Assembly (NCBI GenBank): GCA_033065855.1
Contig: JAVXUO010002507.1
Location: forward strand, 124,001 to 188,000
Direction: 5' to 3'
DNA: 64,000 nucleotides
From: Escallonia rubra
Taxonomy: Eukaryota; Streptophyta; Magnoliopsida; Escalloniales; Escalloniaceae
Position 1 is the stretch's first letter. Each line of letters starts with the position of its first letter. The position numbers and the translations under genes were made by a program. This document shows, piece by piece, positions 60,831-64,000 of this stretch. The notes beneath the pieces were generated by a model that ran no database searches, was not told where the DNA came from, and was given only the letters and a program-made list of their open reading frames with translations.

Positions 60831-61159
60831 TATCCTTACCTGATTGGCTTATAGCCGAAGCAACTCGCAATCTCTGATCGCAACGAGCTACATCACCTAG
60901 TCAAATAATACTCTGCTCGTTAGAAATCATTCCACATATACACACTCTCAATTCTACCCATTCCCATTTAATCATTTATAGTGTCTTACGACAGCTTGTT
61001 AATCCGATCCAATAATTGGATCCTTAACCTAACTTACCAACGCATTAGCAGTAGCCATTATCTCATTATTTCAACGTATTAACATCATTCCTCACTTCCC
61101 ACCATTTCAAACGCTGAATTACACGCGTTCCCTAAAATTTGGTGTCAACATGACAAATT

Positions 61160-61470
61160 ATGAAAATACCCCATCTAGGCGGCAAATTACCAAAATACCC
61201 CCTGACGATTCACTACCACTCCAACACCTCAAATATGCATCAAAATAACCTTTCAAGTGTTTTACAACTCTTTCCGGACTAAAAAGTCTTTTGAAAAACT
61301 TTACCTGAAAATTTACCAAAATACCCCTCTTAGGGTGGCAAATTACCAAAATGCCCCCTGAGGGTTCTCGGCATCAGAAAAATCTCAAAAGTGCTTTAAA
61401 ACGCTATTTTAAGCCTCATGAATTCATTCTTGAGCTAAAAAGTATTTTACAAAATTTTCGCCCAAAAATC
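61160..61470. repeat. Diverged direct repeat in the giant LTR, about 165-bp unit
   Basis: GGCAAATTACCAAAATACCCCC, then TTTCAAGTG, then ACTAAAAAGT is repeated as GGCAAATTACCAAAATGCCCCC, then CTCAAAAGTG, then GCTAAAAAGT, starting about 61170 and 61335. Confidence 0.6.
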
Positions 61471-62937
61471 CCGAACCAGCGTCCGGACCGAGCGCTTAAA
61501 ATCCCGTTCGGCCAAAAATGGCAAACGGATTCGGAATGACCCGAAATATTGGTAAATGGAACTTCTCAGCATCATAGAGTCCTCATAAATTTTTTGCGCA
61601 AAACCGAGGTCGTTTGGTATTTTAAATTTCATTGTAAAGTTCCAAACTTCCCACGTCCGTTCAACCCCTTCCCGATCTCGGAAAAATCTGAAATGTTTCC
61701 ACAATATAGGTATCCTAAAAATAACTAGGGTCTATTTTTTGTACTTTAGCTAAATCTGACCCTAACTATTTTAAAAAATTCGGATAAGGAACGGCTTCAT
61801 TATTTTTCATCTTTAGCGACAATTACATGTTACTATTCAGATCATCACACACACTAACACACCTTGCCCACACGCACATGTCTTCTTCCTCCTTCAGCCC
61901 GTCACACACCTGGGCACACTCATCCCATAATTGAGCATGGATTTCTCACTTTTCCTCACTTTCAATCATTCAATCGCATCGAAATTTATGTTTTAATGCC
62001 CTAAATCCATCCAATTTACATAATTACACCACATTAATCCATACCCATGAACCAAATTGAAGAACACACACCCACGCACACTCAACTCCCACCAATTTCG
62101 AAACCCTAATTAGTTTCCTTTCTTTCTCCATTTTAAGTTCTCATAAACATGATTCTAACAAGAATCCATTCAAATTCCCCATCCCCGATTATACATACAC
62201 AACCGAAATATATATACACATATGTCACATGTTCTTCAACTAAAATTTCACCCAATTCTTCCATAACTTCGCGATTTAGGGTTCAAAATCATACCCAAAT
62301 GAATTCGAGGTTCTTCCTTTCTCCCTTTCTTCTCATTTTCCTCCCTTTTTCTTCCTCTTTTTGCTGTGTTCTTCACGGGGTTACTGTTCACGCACTATTC
62401 ATGTTCATAACTTTCTTGTATTTGCATTTTTCCCCCAACACCTTCTTTCATTTTCTTTTTGTTTTAATTTCATCCACCCCCTTCACTCATCTTTAGGTTT
62501 CATGAGTCATCCGAGACTCTAGCTGGAGGTGGCCACGTTTCAGCAGACTTCTCTCCAATTGTGACACCTTTTACAACTTTCAACAATTTGCACTTTAGTC
62601 CCTCAAGTTTTCAAAATTGCATTTTGACCCCTCTACTTTGGAAAATTACAATTTGACCCCAAAATCACCCTAACCCTCTATGTAACCCCCTAACACCTCA
62701 TTATCATCAAAAGGATGCTACTTAATAAAGATATGCATCATGTTCATCATATTTTCCAAAATTACACTTTTGCCCCTTAACTTTCCAAAATTTCATTTCA
62801 ACCCCCACGACCACACTAACCCCCTTATTTAGCTCCTTAACATTGTCACCAACATAATGTTACTTAATAAAATAATCCCCCATTAATTAATCAAACTCGC
62901 GGTTAGATTAATCTCCGGTATTTTCTGGGGTATCACA

Positions 62938-63246
62938 ATATCTTTACCAGAGTATGAGAGAAAAAAATAACAGCCACAATATGCGCTACTTTTTCCTGGA
63001 GGAAAACTAAAAGCATGCAAGCTAAGCTTTTTGTTTGGTTTACTTAGTTAAACCATGTCCAAGAAGCTTCTAATGCAGCTGCTACAAGAGCAACAATTAG
63101 TAACTTCAGTAAATCTCCATGCCACCATTAACTTCGGTTTTAGCTATTATTGCACAAGGAATGGATCAATTAATACATCAAATCAAAGCTGGGATTTGAC
63201 AACATATTATTTAAAATAACTTTCTGCAAAAGTTGTTTAAACTTAC
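62938..63246 (-). other. Intron of the acyltransferase gene, left of the LTR insertion
   Basis: Minus-strand GTAAGT donor at 63246-63241 followed by T-rich intronic sequence up to the LTR edge. No exon in this stretch. Confidence 0.5.
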
Positions 63247-63302
63247 ATGCCAAACAGCACTGACAGTCTGTGTTGCCAGCAACTGAAAGAAACCAGGTTT
63301 CT

Positions 63303-64000
63303 CACTACAAGAAAAGACGTCTTTTGCGACGGAGTTTTAGCGACGGAATAGATTACGTCGCTAAAATGAGTTTTACCGACGGAAACCTCCGTCAGTAAAA
63401 CTCCGTCGTAAAATATTATTTAAGCGACGGATTTATTCCGTCGCAAAAAACTCGGTCGGTGAAAAGGCGTTTTACCGACGGAAACCTACGTCGGTAAAAC
63501 TCCGCCGTGAAATATTATTTAAGCGACGGATTTATTCCGTCGCAAAAAACTCCGTCGATACAAATAGTTATTCACCGACGGACTTTTAGCGACGGAATAA
63601 ATCCGTCGCTAAAAGTCTATTTAATTCACAGATCTGGTTTGAACTGTCACTGCTTCTCTCTTCGAAAATCCCAAAACCCAACTTCCCTCTACCCCGGCGG
63701 CGACCTCCCTCGACACCGGCGGTGACTTCCCTCGACCCCGGCGGTGACCTCCCTCGACAACGGCGACCACCTGCAACTCTGACGACCACGGGCCCTCACC
63801 TCCGGCAGATCTGTGAAGAGGAGAGAGACTGAGGGAGAAAGAGAGAGCAGCGTCGACCACCGGAGACCACCGGAGACGACGGTTTCTCACCTCCGGCAGT
63901 ATTTCTCGGGAGGTAAAGTTCTTGTCTTCCTCTCTATTTGCTCTACGCTATACCTTCTGTCTTCCTCTCTGTTTGTGGGTTGTGGCTGGTGACTTGGGAC
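63303..64000 (+). mobile_element. Second CACTA transposon, left end, runs off the window
   Basis: It begins CACTACAAGAAAAGACGTC at 63303, inside an acyltransferase exon; TCT precedes it. About 320 bases of subterminal repeats follow, in which TTTTAGCGACGGA, TTTTACCGACGGAAACC and ATTATTTAAGCGACGGA occur in both orientations and can form hairpins. From about 63650 the sequence becomes CT-rich and leader-like. It is a different CACTA family from the one at 57646, which has shorter motifs. Confidence 0.85.
63688..63785. repeat. Short tandem repeats, about 24 bp, in the CACTA leader
   Basis: Four units of the form CGGCGGTGACCTCCCTCGACA with small changes. Both strands stay open by composition. 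Confidence 0.7.

Larger units (their letters stand above)
59217..62937 (-). mobile_element. Giant LTR, Tekay/Del-like Ty3-Gypsy (5' LTR)
   Basis: The plus-strand edges are TGTGACACCC and GGGGTATCACA, a palindromic pair. The total of 3721 bp is typical of chromovirus Tekay/Del LTRs, which commonly start TGTGACACCC/TGTGATACC. On the minus strand it is followed by AGT and the Met primer-binding site. Inside are a tandem array (60197-60830), a direct repeat (about 61160-61380) with GGCAAATTACCAAAAT, and repeated fragments of the type TTTTGACCCCTCTACTTTGG. No coding domain is seen; open frames are short. Confidence 0.75.
58615..63302 (-). pseudogene. Lysophospholipid acyltransferase (MBOAT) gene, dissected by transposons
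   Basis: Membrane-bound O-acyltransferase that re-acylates lysophospholipids in the ER. Three minus-strand exons are visible. Exon at 63302-63247 encodes KPGFFQLLATQTVSAVWH, the conserved segment carrying the catalytic His, with a GTAAGT donor. Exon at 59031-58917 (after CTGCAG) ends NYSCVRFM. Last exon at 58755-58615 (after CTCAG) encodes VLNLCETLEAY, YIGTIIPLVLILLS and the tail KPAKPARSKARKEQ with a stop. The last two join in phase 0. The exon that normally follows AVWH (starting GLYPGY) is missing. A 3.7-kb LTR with its primer-binding site occupies the intron region, and the first exon is cut at 63302/63303 by a CACTA end. The N-terminal part of the middle exon does not resemble the family as I know it. 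The identity of the AVWH exon and tail is strong; the history is inferred. Confidence 0.7.

Noticed and set aside
1-64000. CRISPR array, bacterial operon, organellar insert or rRNA cluster
   Set aside because: No regular short repeat-spacer pattern, no operon-like gene packing, and no organelle or rRNA sequence recognised.

Overview
This window is nuclear DNA of a flowering plant, most likely a eudicot with a transposon-rich genome. The evidence is spliced genes with GT..AG introns, two pentatricopeptide-repeat (PPR) genes, a plant-type sugar transporter and a GDSL lipase, and many plant transposon signatures: CACTACAAG ends, TGGTATCAGAGC primer-binding sites, Helitron hairpin-CTAG ends and L1-type LINEs with RNase H. 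I see no bacterial, organellar or viral block, no CRISPR array and no rRNA or tRNA gene.

Layout. 0-5.2 kb: a TTA-flanked MITE-like element filled with GGT repeats, a broken glutaredoxin-like gene, and a Helitron 3' end. 5.2-8.0 kb: an intact four-exon hexose/H+ symporter (STP family) on the minus strand. 8.2-11.8 kb: a non-autonomous Helitron containing a long foldback repeat. 12.8-18.5 kb: an LTR retrotransposon with a decayed gag and no visible pol. 21.2-27.2 kb: a nearly full-length but mutated LINE on the minus strand. 27.8-28.3 kb: a short LTR with a primer-binding site. 29.1-35.1 kb: two intact genes on the plus strand, a DYW-type PPR protein and a GLIP-like GDSL esterase. 38.5-45.8 kb: a much older LINE on the plus strand, split by a hAT-like element with an 8-bp target duplication. 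46.4-47.4 kb: a tandem duplication. 47.8-49.0 kb: a Helitron-like remnant and a second hAT-like MITE. 49.1-51.6 kb: an intact intronless P-type PPR gene. 53.4-64.0 kb: a nested transposon cluster with decayed Copia pol, LTR-like DNA with 178-bp repeats, two CACTA left ends and a giant (3.7 kb) Tekay/Del-like LTR.

The four intact genes are ordinary nuclear housekeeping genes, not an operon or pathway: sugar uptake at the plasma membrane, two probable organellar RNA-processing factors and one secreted esterase. The most notable structure is at 58.6-63.3 kb. Three exons of an MBOAT lysophospholipid acyltransferase gene, including the catalytic-histidine exon, lie on the minus strand, separated by the giant LTR, and the upstream exon is cut exactly by a CACTA end. 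I found no convincing undescribed system. The most useful leads are that dissected gene, the foldback in the Helitron, a duplicated unit with matching open frames, and a small unidentified ORF at 35.4 kb.
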